From contig NZ_CP010537.1 of NCBI RefSeq assembly GCF_000832305.1, positions 3,162,001 to 3,226,000 of the forward strand: a stretch of 64,000 nt of DNA. The letters are read 5' to 3'. This DNA comes from Cupriavidus basilensis (GTDB lineage Bacteria > Pseudomonadota > Gammaproteobacteria > Burkholderiales > Burkholderiaceae). A program made the position numbers and the translations under genes. Each line of letters starts with the position of its first letter. Position 1 is the first letter of the stretch. This document shows positions 36,817 through 45,617 of this stretch, one piece after another. Below the pieces are notes generated by a model that saw only the letters and a program-made list of their open reading frames with translations, made no database searches and was not told where the DNA came from.

Positions 36817-37221
36817 TTGGATATAGATCGGAAACGAACCCAACGCGACTACACGCTGGCTTTTAAGCTGGCGGTCGTTGAGGAAGTGGAAAAAGGCGAA
36901 CTGACGTACAAGCAGGCGCAACACAAGTACGGAATCCAGGGGAGGTCCACGGTGCTGGTATGGTTACGCAAGCACGGACTACAGGACTGGAGCGGCTCGT
37001 TGCCACAGGGCGCCCGGTACGCGACGATGGAAAAGCAAGGTAAAGCCAAGCCCCGCACGCCGGAGCAGCGCATCAAGGAACTGGAAGTCCAGTTGCGCGA
37101 GGCGCAGGAGAAGGCGCGACTGTTCGAAGCAGTGATCGACGTGATTCAGAAGGAGCACGGGGTACGCGTCGTAAAAAAGCCTTCGGGCAAGTCCTCGCGC
37201 AAGAGCTCGTCCAAGGGCTAA
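36817..37221 (+). CDS. IS3-family transposase OrfA
   Basis: 134 aa, starting at TTG behind gaggagagtgtc. N-terminal helix-turn-helix: YTLAFKLAVVEEVEKGELTY, then GIQGRSTVLVWLRKHGLQDW. C-terminal leucine-zipper-like helix EQRIKELEVQLREAQEKARL for multimerisation, and a basic tail KKPSGKSSRKSSSKG. OrfA binds the terminal repeats; the slippery A AAA AAG at codons VKK yields the OrfAB fusion. Ends at TAA 37219-37221, overlapping the OrfB frame. Confidence 0.92.
   Translation: MDIDRKRTQRDYTLAFKLAVVEEVEKGELTYKQAQHKYGIQGRSTVLVWLRKHGLQDWSGSLPQGARYATMEKQGKAKPRTPEQRIKELEVQLREAQEKARLFEAVIDVIQKEHGVRVVKKPSGKSSRKSSSKG
37173..37179 (+). promoter_or_regulatory. Programmed -1 ribosomal frameshift site (A AAA AAG)
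   Basis: The heptamer AAAAAAG sits in the OrfA frame as A AAA AAG, the classic bacterial slippery sequence. Slipping back one base joins OrfA to the OrfB frame, which then reads AFGQVLAQELVQGLSVSRAC without a stop. GC-rich self-complementary sequence follows directly. Confidence 0.85.
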
Positions 37222-38060
37222 GCGTTAGCAGGGCTTGCCGTTACTTTGGCATCAGTCGCCAGGCGTACTACAAGCGCCGCCACAGCGAGCTTCGACAAAC
37301 GGCCCGAGACGCCAGGATCTGCGCATTGGTCACCGAAGTGCGGCTGCGCCAACCCCGTTTGGGCACGCGAAAACTGCAGCGGGTTCTGCAGGCGCCGCTG
37401 GCGAAGGCAGATATCCGGGTGGGCCGAGACCGGCTATTTGATGTTCTGCGCGCAGCCAGGCTGCTCGTGAAACCGCATCGGGCGTATCACAAGACCACTA
37501 ACAGCCATCACCGTTTCCGGTGCCATCCCAATCTTCTCAAGGAGGGGCCGCAGAAGGTAGTGCCCACGGCGGCCGAGCAGGTCTGGGTCGCTGACATTAC
37601 GTACCTTCCCACCACCCAGCAGACCGTCTATCTGAGTCTTGTTACGGATGCCTGGTCGCGCAAGATCGTGGGCTACCATGTCCATGACAGCCTGCAGACC
37701 GAGCAGGTGAGCCAGGCGCTGAAAATGGCACTACGCTCGCGCCGGACCCGGCAGACGCTGGTACATCATTCGGATCGAGGAATTCAATACTGCGCGACCT
37801 ACTACCAGGCCATCCATCAGCGGCACGGTTTGACCTGTTCCATGACCGACGGCTACGACTGCTACCAGAACGCCATGGCCGAGCGCATCAACGGCATCCT
37901 CAAGAGCGAATTCCTGCTGAACCGACCAACTGACCTGCAGCAAGCGGCTCGCATGGTGAAGGAGTCCGTACAGATCTATAACCGTGAACGCCCCCATCAA
38001 GCCCTGAAATACAAAACGCCCGATGAGGTTCATCGGGCGTCTATTACCTTGGAACGCTAG
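37179..38060 (+). CDS. IS3-family transposase OrfB (DDE integrase), expressed by -1 frameshift
   Basis: About 293 codons in the -1 frame relative to OrfA, to TAG 38058-38060. N-terminal HTH_21-like part: GLSVSRACRYFGISRQAYYK and TEVRLRQPRLGTRKLQRVL. The catalytic core has WVADITYLPTTQQTVYLSLV (first Asp), VHHSDRGIQYCATYYQ (second Asp) and CYQNAMAERINGILKSEF (Glu). The end IYNRERPHQALKYKTPDEVH is typical for IS3 OrfB. No stop or gap interrupts the domain. A TTG at 37326 could start a shorter free OrfB. Confidence 0.92.
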   Translation, partial: AFGQVLAQELVQGLSVSRACRYFGISRQAYYKRRHSELRQTARDARICALVTEVRLRQPRLGTRKLQRVLQAPLAKADIRVGRDRLFDVLRAARLLVKPHRAYHKTTNSHHRFRCHPNLLKEGPQKVVPTAAEQVWVADITYLPTTQQTVYLSLVTDAWSRKIVGYHVHDSLQTEQVSQALKMALRSRRTRQTLVHHSDRGIQYCATYYQAIHQRHGLTCSMTDGYDCYQNAMAERINGILKSEFLLNRPTDLQQAARMVKESVQIYNRERPHQALKYKTPDEVHRASITLER

Positions 38061-38202
38061 GCGCCCACGGCGCCACAAAACCTGTCAACCTATGTCAGGA
38101 CTTGACACCAGCGCGTCCATGCGCCGCCCCGGCACGGCGCCGTACCAGTCCTTATATACTCCGCCACATCATCAAGCGCCCGCACGGGCCGGGAGAGCTG
38201 GC

Positions 38203-39114
38203 GTGGATCGACTGCAGGCCATGAAGACCTTCGTCACCGTGGTGGAGACAGGCGGCTTCACCGCCGCCGCGCGCAAGCTGGATATCTCGCTATCGGTGGT
38301 CAGCCGCGTCGTCAACGAGCTGGAGACGCACCTGGGCGTGCGCCTGCTGACCCGCACCACGCGGCTGGTCCGCATGACCGACACCGGCGCGGCTTACTTC
38401 GAGAGCTGCCGCCGCCTGCTGGGCGAGATCGACGAAGCCGAGCTGGCTGCCACGGGCGCGCATGCCGCGCCGCGCGGCCAGCTTGCCGTCACGGCTTCCG
38501 TGCTGTTTGGCGCCGCCTACGTGATGCCGATCGTCACCGAATACCTGAACCGCTACCCGGGGGTCGACGCGACCTGCCTGTTCCTGGACCGGATCGTGAA
38601 CCTGGTCGATGAAGGCATCGACGTGGGCATCCGCATCGGGACGCTGCCGGATTCGTCACTGCAAGCCGTGCGCGTGGGCCAGGTGCGGCGCGTGGTGTGC
38701 GCGGCGCCGTCCTACCTGGCCAGGCACGGCGCGCCGCAAACCCCGCACGACCTCGCCGGCCATGCGACCATCCTGCCCAATGGCGCCAACAACACGGCGG
38801 AGTGGCGCTTCAACCGCGACGGCACGCCCGTCGTCACGCGGCTGCAACCGCGCCTGACCACCACCACCAATGACTCCGCGATTGCCGCCGCCGTGTCCGG
38901 CTTTGGCGTCGTGCGGTTGCTGTCGTACCAGGTGGCCAGGCAACTGCGCGACGGCTCGCTGCGCATCGTGCTGGCCGACATGGAGCCGCCGCCCCTGCCC
39001 ATCAACGTGATCCACCGGGAAGGCCGCCATGCCACGCGCAAGGTCCGCGCCTTCCTGGACCTCGCCATCGAAACACTGCGCGCGGACACGACGCTAAACC
39101 CACCGGCGAGCTGA
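38203..39114 (+). CDS. LysR-family transcriptional regulator
   Basis: 303 aa from GTG 38203, which follows gggagagctggc; the internal ATG 38221 is the alternative. [23 protein letters not shown], then [20 protein letters not shown] and [20 protein letters not shown]. The effector domain contains [20 protein letters not shown] and [20 protein letters not shown], as in CrgA-type LysR proteins. It precedes GST and a flavin/iron-sulphur fusion on the same strand and probably controls them. The IS element ends 95 bases upstream, so its own promoter may have been moved or replaced. A GC-rich palindrome at 39118-39133 follows the stop. Confidence 0.92.
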   Translation: MDRLQAMKTFVTVVETGGFTAAARKLDISLSVVSRVVNELETHLGVRLLTRTTRLVRMTDTGAAYFESCRRLLGEIDEAELAATGAHAAPRGQLAVTASVLFGAAYVMPIVTEYLNRYPGVDATCLFLDRIVNLVDEGIDVGIRIGTLPDSSLQAVRVGQVRRVVCAAPSYLARHGAPQTPHDLAGHATILPNGANNTAEWRFNRDGTPVVTRLQPRLTTTTNDSAIAAAVSGFGVVRLLSYQVARQLRDGSLRIVLADMEPPPLPINVIHREGRHATRKVRAFLDLAIETLRADTTLNPPAS

Positions 39115-39249
39115 CGGGGGGCGCCAGGCGCCCGGATTCTTCTCGCAACGAGAATAGTGCCTTCTCGCCGGGGCCGTTTTTCGTGCTTCGGGACGCACCT
39201 ATGATCCATCCAAGCACACGGACCGGACACGGCGCAGGCGGGCCTTCTC

Positions 39250-39292
39250 CCAAGAACCCGCCAAAAACTCGCCAAGAACCCGTCAAGAACCC
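39250..39292 (+). repeat. Imperfect direct repeats (CCAAGAACCCG) upstream of GST
   Basis: Four AC-rich near copies: CCAAGAACCCG, CCAAAAACTCG, CCAAGAACCCG and TCAAGAACCCT. They fall in the 242-base gap before the GST start and may be a regulatory leader. An in-frame upstream extension would translate them as a lysine/proline-rich tail, which I judge not coding. Confidence 0.5.
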
Positions 39293-39356
39293 TCCGGACC
39301 CTGTGCTCGCCGCCACCGGGCGGCGCCATTCACCCAACACGCCGAGGATCGCCGCC

Positions 39357-39971
39357 ATGCAAGTCTACTTCCACCCCCTCTCCGGACACTCACACCGCGT
39401 CCGCCTGTTCCTGTCGCTGATCGGCGCCAATGCCGAAGCGATCGAGGTCGATCTGGCCAACGGCGCGCACAAGGCCCCCGAGTTCCTCAAGCTCAATCCG
39501 TTCGGCCAGGTGCCCGTGCTGGTGGACAACGACACCGTGATCACCGACTCCAACGCCATCCTGGTATACCTCGCCAAGACGTTCGGCAAGACGGACTGGC
39601 TACCCGAATCGCCCGCCGGTGCCGCCGCGGTACAGAAATGGCTGTCGGTCGCAGCGGGCGAGATCGCCTACGGCCCGGCCGCCGCGCGCCTCATCACCGT
39701 GTTCGGCGCCCCCTACAACGCCAAGGAAGTGATTGCCCGCGCGCACGTCATCCTCAAGCGCGTTGACGACGTGCTGGCCAAGGGCAAGTGGCTGGCCGCG
39801 GGCCACCCCACGCTGGCCGATGTTGCGCTGTACAGCTACATCGCCCGGGCGCCCGAGGGCTTTGTCGACCTGTCGGGCTACACCAACGTCAAGGCCTGGC
39901 TGCAACGCATCGAAGCCCTGCCGGGCTTTGTGGCGTTCAAGCAGACGCCGGCCGGCCTCGCCGCCGCCTGA
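39357..39971 (+). CDS. Glutathione S-transferase
   Basis: 204-aa soluble GST. N-terminal thioredoxin-like domain: [40 protein letters not shown] (cis-Pro VPVL) and [13 protein letters not shown] (the E/D-S glutathione-binding pair appears as DS). The C-terminal helical domain includes [20 protein letters not shown], the N-capping box. Conjugates glutathione to electrophiles; the substrate is unknown. The start at 39357 follows gaggatcgccgcc. It precedes the PNPOx/FNR fusion by 58 bases and follows a LysR gene, an arrangement that suggests a stress- or xenobiotic-induced unit. Confidence 0.92.
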   Translation: MQVYFHPLSGHSHRVRLFLSLIGANAEAIEVDLANGAHKAPEFLKLNPFGQVPVLVDNDTVITDSNAILVYLAKTFGKTDWLPESPAGAAAVQKWLSVAAGEIAYGPAAARLITVFGAPYNAKEVIARAHVILKRVDDVLAKGKWLAAGHPTLADVALYSYIARAPEGFVDLSGYTNVKAWLQRIEALPGFVAFKQTPAGLAAA

Positions 39972-40029
39972 TCAGCACGCCGGCCCATTGGCCTGGCCAC
40001 CGATTGCCGCACAGCAAGGAGCACCCGCC

Positions 40030-42144
40030 ATGTCCACCCAAGCCCAGCCATCCACGCAAGCCACCCATGCTCCCGCACAACCCTGGCACGCCGGCGAGCG
40101 TAGCCTGCAGGCACGCGCAGGCGTTGCCGGGCGCATGGAGGACGTCGGCCGGCGCGTGGTGCGCGACTACATGCCCGACCAGCACCGCGAGTTCTTTGCA
40201 CAGTTGCCAATGGTGGTGCTGGGCGCGGTCGCGCCGGATGGCCGGGTGTGGGCGACGCTGCGCGCCGGGCAGCCGGGCTTCCTGCACTCGCCGGACGCCA
40301 CCACGCTGAACATCGCCATGGCCAGCGAGCCCGCCGACCCGGCGGACGCCGGCATGGAAGACGGCAGCGCCATCGGCCTGCTGGGCATCGACCTGCTGAC
40401 CCGCCGGCGCAACCGCATGAACGGCACCGCACGGCGCGGCGACGGCGATGGCGTGCTGCGGATCGACGTGGAGCAGAGCTTCGGCAACTGCCCGCAGTAC
40501 ATCCAGAAGCGCGTGTTTGAATTCGCGCGCACGCCGGGCACGCCGGGCGCGCGCTCACCGGCGGCGGCGCACCTCACCGCACTGGATGCGCGCGCGCGCG
40601 CGCTGATTGGCTCCGCTGACACGTTCTTCGTCGCGTCCTACGTGGACCTTGAAGAGGGCGGGCGCCAGGTGGATGTGTCGCATCGCGGCGGCAAGCCCGG
40701 CTTTGTCCGGATCGATGCGCACGGCGGCCTGACCATTCCGGACTTTGCCGGCAACCTGTTTTTCAACACGCTTGGCAACTTCGTGGTCAACCCCATCGCC
40801 GGCCTCGTCTTTGCCGACTTCAGCACCGGCGAACTGCTCCAGCTTTCCGGGAAGGCCGAGGTCATCCTGGACTCGCCCGAGATCGCCGCCTTCCAGGGCG
40901 CGGAACGCCTGTGGCGCTTCCAGCCTGAACAGATCGTGCGCCGCGACGAAGCACTGCCGCTGCGCTGGCAGCCGCAAGCCGATGGCGCATCGCCGAACTC
41001 GCTGATGACCGGCAGCTGGGACGAAGCGGGCAGCCGCCAGCGCGCCGCGGCGCTGGCCAACGCGTGGCGGCCCTTTCGCGTCGCGCGCATCGTCGATGAA
41101 AGCAGCGTGATCCGTTCCTTCCACCTGGAGCCCGCTGACGGCGCCGGCCGCGTGGCGCATCTGGCAGGCCAGTTCCTGCCGATTCGCGTCACGCTGGCGG
41201 GCCAAGCGCAGCCGGTGATGCGCACCTACACGCTGTCGGTGTCGCCGGCGGACGATGTGTACCGCATCAGCGTGAAGCGCGAAGGCACTGTGTCGCGCCA
41301 CCTGCACGACAACGTCAGGGTCGGCGATCTGATCGAAGCCCGCGCGCCGACCGGCGCCTTCACCATCGATGCTGCCGAGCGCAGGCCGGCCGTGCTGCTG
41401 GCCGCTGGCATCGGTGTCACGCCGATGCTGGCCATGCTCCGCCACATCGTCTACGAAGGCCTGCGCAAGCGCCGGGTCCGCCCGGCGTGGTTCTTCCACT
41501 CGGCGCGCACGGTGGCCGAGCGCGCCTTCAGCAAGGAGCTTGCAACGCTCACCGAGAGCGCCGGCGGCGCGGTGGAACTGGTGCGCCTGCTGAGCGACCC
41601 GAAGGACGCCACCCGGGTCAAGGATTACGACGTGTCGGGGCGCATCGACATCGGCCTGCTGCGCGCGCGCCTGCCCCTCGACGACTACGACTTCTACCTG
41701 TGCGGGCCAACCGCGTTCATGCAATCGCTATACGATGGCCTGCGCGCGCTCAACATCGCCGATTCACGCATCCATGCCGAAGCCTTTGGCGCATCGTCGC
41801 TGGTGCGCAAGCACGATGCCGGCCACCCGGCCGCGCCCACAGCCAGGCCCGCGCCGCAGCCCGTGCCGGTCACTTTCGTGCAATCGGCCAAGGAAGCCCG
41901 CTGGACGCCCGGCGGCGGCTCGCTGCTGGAGCTGGCCGAACAGCGCGGCCTGGCGCCGGCCTTCGGTTGCCGAGGCGGCAGCTGCGGCTCGTGCAGCACG
42001 CGTGTGCTGCAGGGCTCGGTGGCCTACGCCGAAGCGCCGGAGTTCGACGTGGCGCAAGGCGAGGCGCTGATCTGCTGCGCGGTGCCAGCGGCGGTGGATG
42101 CCGACGGCAACGACGCCGTCGTGCCGCTGCAACTGGATCTTTGA
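40030..42144 (+). CDS. PNPOx-like / ferredoxin reductase / [2Fe-2S] ferredoxin fusion oxidoreductase
   Basis: 704 aa, three modules. Residues about 40-330: split-barrel flavin-binding PNPOx-like domain (EFFAQLPMVVLGAVAPDGRV, HRGGKPGFVRIDAHGGLTIP, FFNTLGNFVVNPIAGLVFAD). About 345-590: FNR-type FAD/NAD(P)H reductase (MRTYTLSVSPADDVYRISVK, LLAAGIGVTPMLAMLRHIV, YLCGPTAFMQSLYDGLR). About 610-704: plant-type ferredoxin with CRGGSCGSCSTRV and a distal ICC cysteine. Electrons likely run NAD(P)H to FAD to 2Fe-2S, with the PNPOx domain as acceptor site. The physiological substrate is unknown. GST lies just upstream. Confidence 0.88.
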   Translation: MSTQAQPSTQATHAPAQPWHAGERSLQARAGVAGRMEDVGRRVVRDYMPDQHREFFAQLPMVVLGAVAPDGRVWATLRAGQPGFLHSPDATTLNIAMASEPADPADAGMEDGSAIGLLGIDLLTRRRNRMNGTARRGDGDGVLRIDVEQSFGNCPQYIQKRVFEFARTPGTPGARSPAAAHLTALDARARALIGSADTFFVASYVDLEEGGRQVDVSHRGGKPGFVRIDAHGGLTIPDFAGNLFFNTLGNFVVNPIAGLVFADFSTGELLQLSGKAEVILDSPEIAAFQGAERLWRFQPEQIVRRDEALPLRWQPQADGASPNSLMTGSWDEAGSRQRAAALANAWRPFRVARIVDESSVIRSFHLEPADGAGRVAHLAGQFLPIRVTLAGQAQPVMRTYTLSVSPADDVYRISVKREGTVSRHLHDNVRVGDLIEARAPTGAFTIDAAERRPAVLLAAGIGVTPMLAMLRHIVYEGLRKRRVRPAWFFHSARTVAERAFSKELATLTESAGGAVELVRLLSDPKDATRVKDYDVSGRIDIGLLRARLPLDDYDFYLCGPTAFMQSLYDGLRALNIADSRIHAEAFGASSLVRKHDAGHPAAPTARPAPQPVPVTFVQSAKEARWTPGGGSLLELAEQRGLAPAFGCRGGSCGSCSTRVLQGSVAYAEAPEFDVAQGEALICCAVPAAVDADGNDAVVPLQLDL

Positions 42145-42302
42145 GCCGGTTTGCCAGAAGAACGCGAACGCCCGCGCTAGCACCTTCCCGCAACCCTTGC
42201 CAGCACCGGCAACGGGCCATGTGCGCAACAGCGAACAAAGTGGGGCGCCCTGCCCAAACAATCTATAAAAATAGTTCTTGTACATATCTTCGCCTAGCAT
42301 AG

Positions 42303-42384
42303 ACCAACGAAAGCGACGTGATCGTGACTGGCACGCCCGGCGGCATCGGCTGGGCGCGCGAGCCCAAGCTGCTGATGCGCCCGG
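42303..42384 (+). pseudogene. Internal remnant of a fumarylacetoacetate hydrolase-family gene
   Basis: One frame reads SDVIVTGTPGGIGWAREPKL then LMRPG. This is the conserved near-C-terminal motif of FAH-family hydrolases (family form: GDVI-TGTPGGVG). A stop at 42300 ends the frame upstream and family similarity ends after LMRPG, so only about 27 codons survive. It sits right before a VOC ring-cleavage dioxygenase, the usual partner of FAH enzymes in meta-cleavage operons, so a deletion seems to have removed most of a former FAH gene. Confidence 0.7.
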
Positions 42385-42420
42385 GCCGCCTGACGCCACG
42401 CGACCAGCGGAGGAGACAAA

Positions 42421-43358
42421 TGGAAGACAACAATGAGGCCCGCGAGCGCGAGCCCGCCGTGCATTCGCTCGACCACTACGCACTGACAGTGCCGGACCTG
42501 AGCGCCGCGGAGCACTTCCTTGGCGCATTCGGGCTGACGGTTGTCAGGCAAGACGACACGCTGGAAGTTCTCGCTCAGGATGGATGGGTCTGGGCCCGGT
42601 ACTTCCCGGGCGAGCGCAAGGCCCTGGCCTACCTGAGCTTCAACTGTTTCGCGGGGGATTTCGAAGGCATCCGCCGGAAGCTGCTCGCCGCCAACGTTAC
42701 GTTTGCCAGCGGCGCCGCCCATGCGACGGCCGAAGGGCTGTGGTTCCTTGATGCCGACGGCAACCTGATCCAGGTCAAGATCGGGCCGAAGACCTCGCCC
42801 AGCGCGAAAAACCCGCTGAAGGACATCCACGGCCCGGCGGACATGCGCGGCGCGGCCTTCCGCGACCAGGTCGGCAAGGTCCGCCCGCGGCGCCTGTCGC
42901 ACGTGCTGCTGTTCACGCCGGACGTATCCCGCGCCGTGTCGTTCTACAACGACACGCTAGGCCTGCGCCTGTCCGACCGCTCGGGCGACGGCATCGCCTT
43001 CCTCCACGCGCCGCACGGCTGCGACCATCACCTGCTGGCCTTCGCCAAGAGCTCGGCGCGCGGCTGGCACCATGCCGCATGGGATGTGGCCAGCGTCGAC
43101 GAAGTCGGCCAGGGCGCGGGACAGATGGCGGTCGCTGGCTACAAGGAAGGCTGGGGCACCGGGCGCCATGTACTGGGCTCGAACTTCTTCCACTACGTGC
43201 GCGATCCCTGGGGCTCGTTCTGCGAGTACTCGGCTGACATCGACTACATCTCCGCCGGCCACGCATGGCCGGCCGGCGACTACCCGCCGGAAGACTCGCT
43301 GTACCAGTGGGGGCCGGATGTGCCGCCGTACTTTATCCATAACACCGAGGCTGAGTAG
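42421..43358 (+). CDS. VOC-superfamily extradiol dioxygenase-like protein
   Basis: 312 aa, two vicinal-oxygen-chelate domains. The first is about residues 14-120 (HSLDHYALTVPDLSAAEHFL). The second is about 160-300 with the three metal ligands of type I extradiol dioxygenases: His in RRLSHVLLFTPD, His in RGWHHAAWDVAS and Glu in GSFCEYSADID. It should open a catechol-like ring with Fe(II) and O2; substrate unknown. Ribosome site ggaggagacaa. Its upstream frame joins an FAH remnant without a stop. A LysR gene converges from the right. Confidence 0.85.
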
Positions 43359-43531
43359 AAGCAGCACTAGCCGTACCGCAGCCGGCTTCTTCACCCTCGC
43401 CTTCCCCGTCCCCGCCGCCTTGCGTGCGGCCAGATGCGCCATGACGAAATCCGTCGTCACCTGGAAGTGTTCATGGCGCAGCCGGGGCGACTCGCATCTC
43501 GCTACCAGGCGTTCGTCGCGGAGCAAGCCAG

Positions 43532-44434
43532 CTAATCCACCTGGTTGAACAAACTGCTCCCATGGTCATGCAGCAGGGCAATCAGCCGGCCCGCCGCCGG
43601 CGATAGCGCCACATCCTTGCGATAGGTCACACCGAAATTGCGCACCAGCGTGGTCGCCGCCAGCGGCACCTCCTCCAGTTGCCCGCCGCTTGCGCGCAAG
43701 GTGCGCCGCGAGACAAAGGTCAGCAATTCGGTGTCAGCGACCACGCGCGGGATCAGCGGGATGGAGTTGGTCTCGATCTGCGCCACGGGCCGGGGCAGGT
43801 CGTGCGATTCGAAGGCATGGTCCAGCCAGGTCCGGCTGGCCACCGCGCGGTTGGGCAGCGCCCACTGATAGCCGGCGAGCTTGTCCAGCGTGACGCGCCG
43901 GGTCTTGAGGATCGGATGGCCCGTCACCGCGGCCACCACCACGGTGTCCTTGAGCAGCGTCTCGCAGTGAAACTCCTCCTCCTCGTCGGGCACGAAGCCC
44001 AGCACCAGGTCCAGCCGCCCCTCGCGCAGCTCGTCGCGCAACTCGTAGTTGTTGCGGATGGTGAGCTGCAGCATCACGTTGGCGGCTTGCCCGAGCAGCA
44101 TGCTGCAAATCCGCGGCAGCAGGTATTCCGCACCGAGCGGCCCGCTGCCCAGGCGCACGGTGCCGGCCACGCCGCGCGCGATGGCGCCTACCTCGTCGCG
44201 CAGCAAGTCGGCCTCCTGCAGCAGCGACGTGGCGCGCGCACGCAGGGCGATGCCGGCCGTGCTGAGCTTTTGCCCTCTGCCCTCGCGCTCGAACAACTCG
44301 GCGCCGAGCGACGCCTCCAGCCTGTCGATGGCCTTGGTGAGCGTGGGCTGGCTGCGGTGCACCAGCTCGGCCGCGCGGCGGAAGTTGCCCGCGCCGGCCA
44401 CGGCAAGGAAATACTTGAGATCGCGAAGGTCCAT
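43532..44434 (-). CDS. LysR-family transcriptional regulator
   Basis: 300 aa. The N-terminus MDLRDLKYFLAVAGAGNFRR, then VHRSQPTLTKAIDRLEASLG and AELFEREGRGQKLSTAGIAL, is a textbook LysR HTH. The effector-binding domain includes GTVRLGSGPLGAEYLLPRIC and LREGRLDLVLGFVPDEEEEF. It is divergent from the hydroxyacid dehydrogenase gene, with about 144 bases between starts, and probably controls that gene and the RraA-like gene after it. It is convergent with the VOC dioxygenase gene. Confidence 0.93.
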   Translation of the reverse strand: MDLRDLKYFLAVAGAGNFRRAAELVHRSQPTLTKAIDRLEASLGAELFEREGRGQKLSTAGIALRARATSLLQEADLLRDEVGAIARGVAGTVRLGSGPLGAEYLLPRICSMLLGQAANVMLQLTIRNNYELRDELREGRLDLVLGFVPDEEEEFHCETLLKDTVVVAAVTGHPILKTRRVTLDKLAGYQWALPNRAVASRTWLDHAFESHDLPRPVAQIETNSIPLIPRVVADTELLTFVSRRTLRASGGQLEEVPLAATTLVRNFGVTYRKDVALSPAAGRLIALLHDHGSSLFNQVD

Positions 44435-44578
44435 GGGAGCGTGCTGCCAAGGCAGCCCTGACTGATTACTTTTTTTGAATAAATTCGAAAAATTATAAGC
44501 TGGACGGAAACTATTGATCGAGCAAGAATTCGGCATCGCACCGGGCCTTTGCCCAACGCCATGACCAGCCTGAGCGCC

Positions 44579-45574
44579 ATGCCAACTACCGTACTCGTCA
44601 CCGCCCCTCGCCTGGCTCCGGCCGGCGTCCGCCTCCTGGAAGCAGCGGGCGCGCGGATTCTCTACCTTGCCGATGCGAACGGCGCCAACGATGCTGGCGA
44701 GGTGGCACGCATCCTCGCCGCCGAGCCCGTCGACGCCGTCATCTCGCGCACGGTCGCACTGAGCGGCGCCGCCATCGCGGCATGCCCCACGCTGAAGGTC
44801 ATCTCCAAGCACGGCGTGGGCGTCAGCAATATCGATGTGCAAGCCGCCACCGCGCGCGGCATTCCCGTCTATGTCACGCCCGGCGCCAACGCCCGGTCGG
44901 TCGCCGAGCTCACGCTTGCCCTGATGTTCGCGGCGGCGCGGCGCGTAGCGTGGATGGACCGGGAGCTCCATGCCGGCCGGTGGTCGCGCGCGCAGGATGG
45001 CATCGAGCTGCATGGCCGCACGCTGGGACTGGTTGGTTTCGGGCAGGTCGCCCGGCGCGTGGCGACCGTCTGCCTGGCGCTCGGCATGCCGGTGGTGGCG
45101 TTCGACCCGGCGCTGGCCGGGCGCGCCAGCCCTGTCGCGGGCGTGGCGCTCGCCGATTCCCTCGACGCGCTGCTTGCGGCCAGCGATGTGCTGAGCCTGC
45201 ATGTGCCCCTGAACCAGCACACCCGCAACATGCTGGCAGCGCCGCAGTTCGCGCGGATGCGGCGCGGCGCCATCCTGATCAACACCGCGCGCGGCGAGGT
45301 GGTGGACGAGGCCGCGCTGGTAGCCGCGCTGCAAGGCGGGCAGCTCTACGCGGCCGGGTTGGACACCATGGCCGTCGAGCCACTGCCCGCGCACAGCCCG
45401 CTGTCCGCGCTGGACAACGTGGTGCTCACGCCCCATGTGGGTGGCTCCACGCCTGCGGCGCTGGCGGCAATGGCAAGCGATGCCGCGCGCAATGTGCTCG
45501 GCTTCCTGCAAGGCAAGCCGCCCGCCGCCACCGCCTGCGTCAATCCGCAGGTGCTCGCCGCGCCAGGCGCGTAA
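44579..45574 (+). CDS. D-2-hydroxyacid dehydrogenase (phosphoglycerate dehydrogenase-like)
   Basis: 331 aa from ATG 44579 (MPTTVLVTAPRL); ATG 44561 and TTG 44549 are in-frame alternatives. NAD-binding domain: LGLVGFGQVARRVATVCLAL. The signature LINTARGEVVDEAALVAALQ carries the catalytic Arg, and VVLTPHVGGSTPAALAAMAS carries the catalytic His. It oxidises or reduces a D-2-hydroxy acid with NAD(P). The substrate is not predictable. Followed after 43 bases by an RraA-family gene and divergent from a LysR gene. A pathway handling a 2-hydroxy or 2-oxo acid is likely. Confidence 0.9.
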   Translation: MPTTVLVTAPRLAPAGVRLLEAAGARILYLADANGANDAGEVARILAAEPVDAVISRTVALSGAAIAACPTLKVISKHGVGVSNIDVQAATARGIPVYVTPGANARSVAELTLALMFAAARRVAWMDRELHAGRWSRAQDGIELHGRTLGLVGFGQVARRVATVCLALGMPVVAFDPALAGRASPVAGVALADSLDALLAASDVLSLHVPLNQHTRNMLAAPQFARMRRGAILINTARGEVVDEAALVAALQGGQLYAAGLDTMAVEPLPAHSPLSALDNVVLTPHVGGSTPAALAAMASDAARNVLGFLQGKPPAATACVNPQVLAAPGA

Positions 45575-45617
45575 CACCGCGCTCCACACACAACAGCACA
45601 ACACCAGGAACACTGAC

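Larger units (their letters stand above)
36764..38107 (+). mobile_element. Complete IS3-family insertion sequence, 1344 bp
   Basis: Ends were set from imperfect 25-bp inverted repeats that both start with TG: left TGACCCGTCCTGAC..AGG (36764-36788) and right, read inward, TGTCAAGTCCTGAC..AGG (38083-38107); 20 of 25 positions agree. A 3-bp target duplication, CCA, flanks it (36761-36763 and 38108-38110), as expected for IS3-family transposition. It carries orfA and orfB in the -1 frame, an A AAA AAG slippery site, and a DDE integrase domain. It looks intact and possibly active. It landed between a terminator and the promoter area of a LysR gene. Confidence 0.93.

Noticed and set aside
42318..43358. 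Treating the open frame from 42318 as one longer VOC dioxygenase
   Set aside because: The first 34 codons match an FAH-family motif, not VOC proteins, and a strong ggaggag ribosome site lies before ATG 42421.
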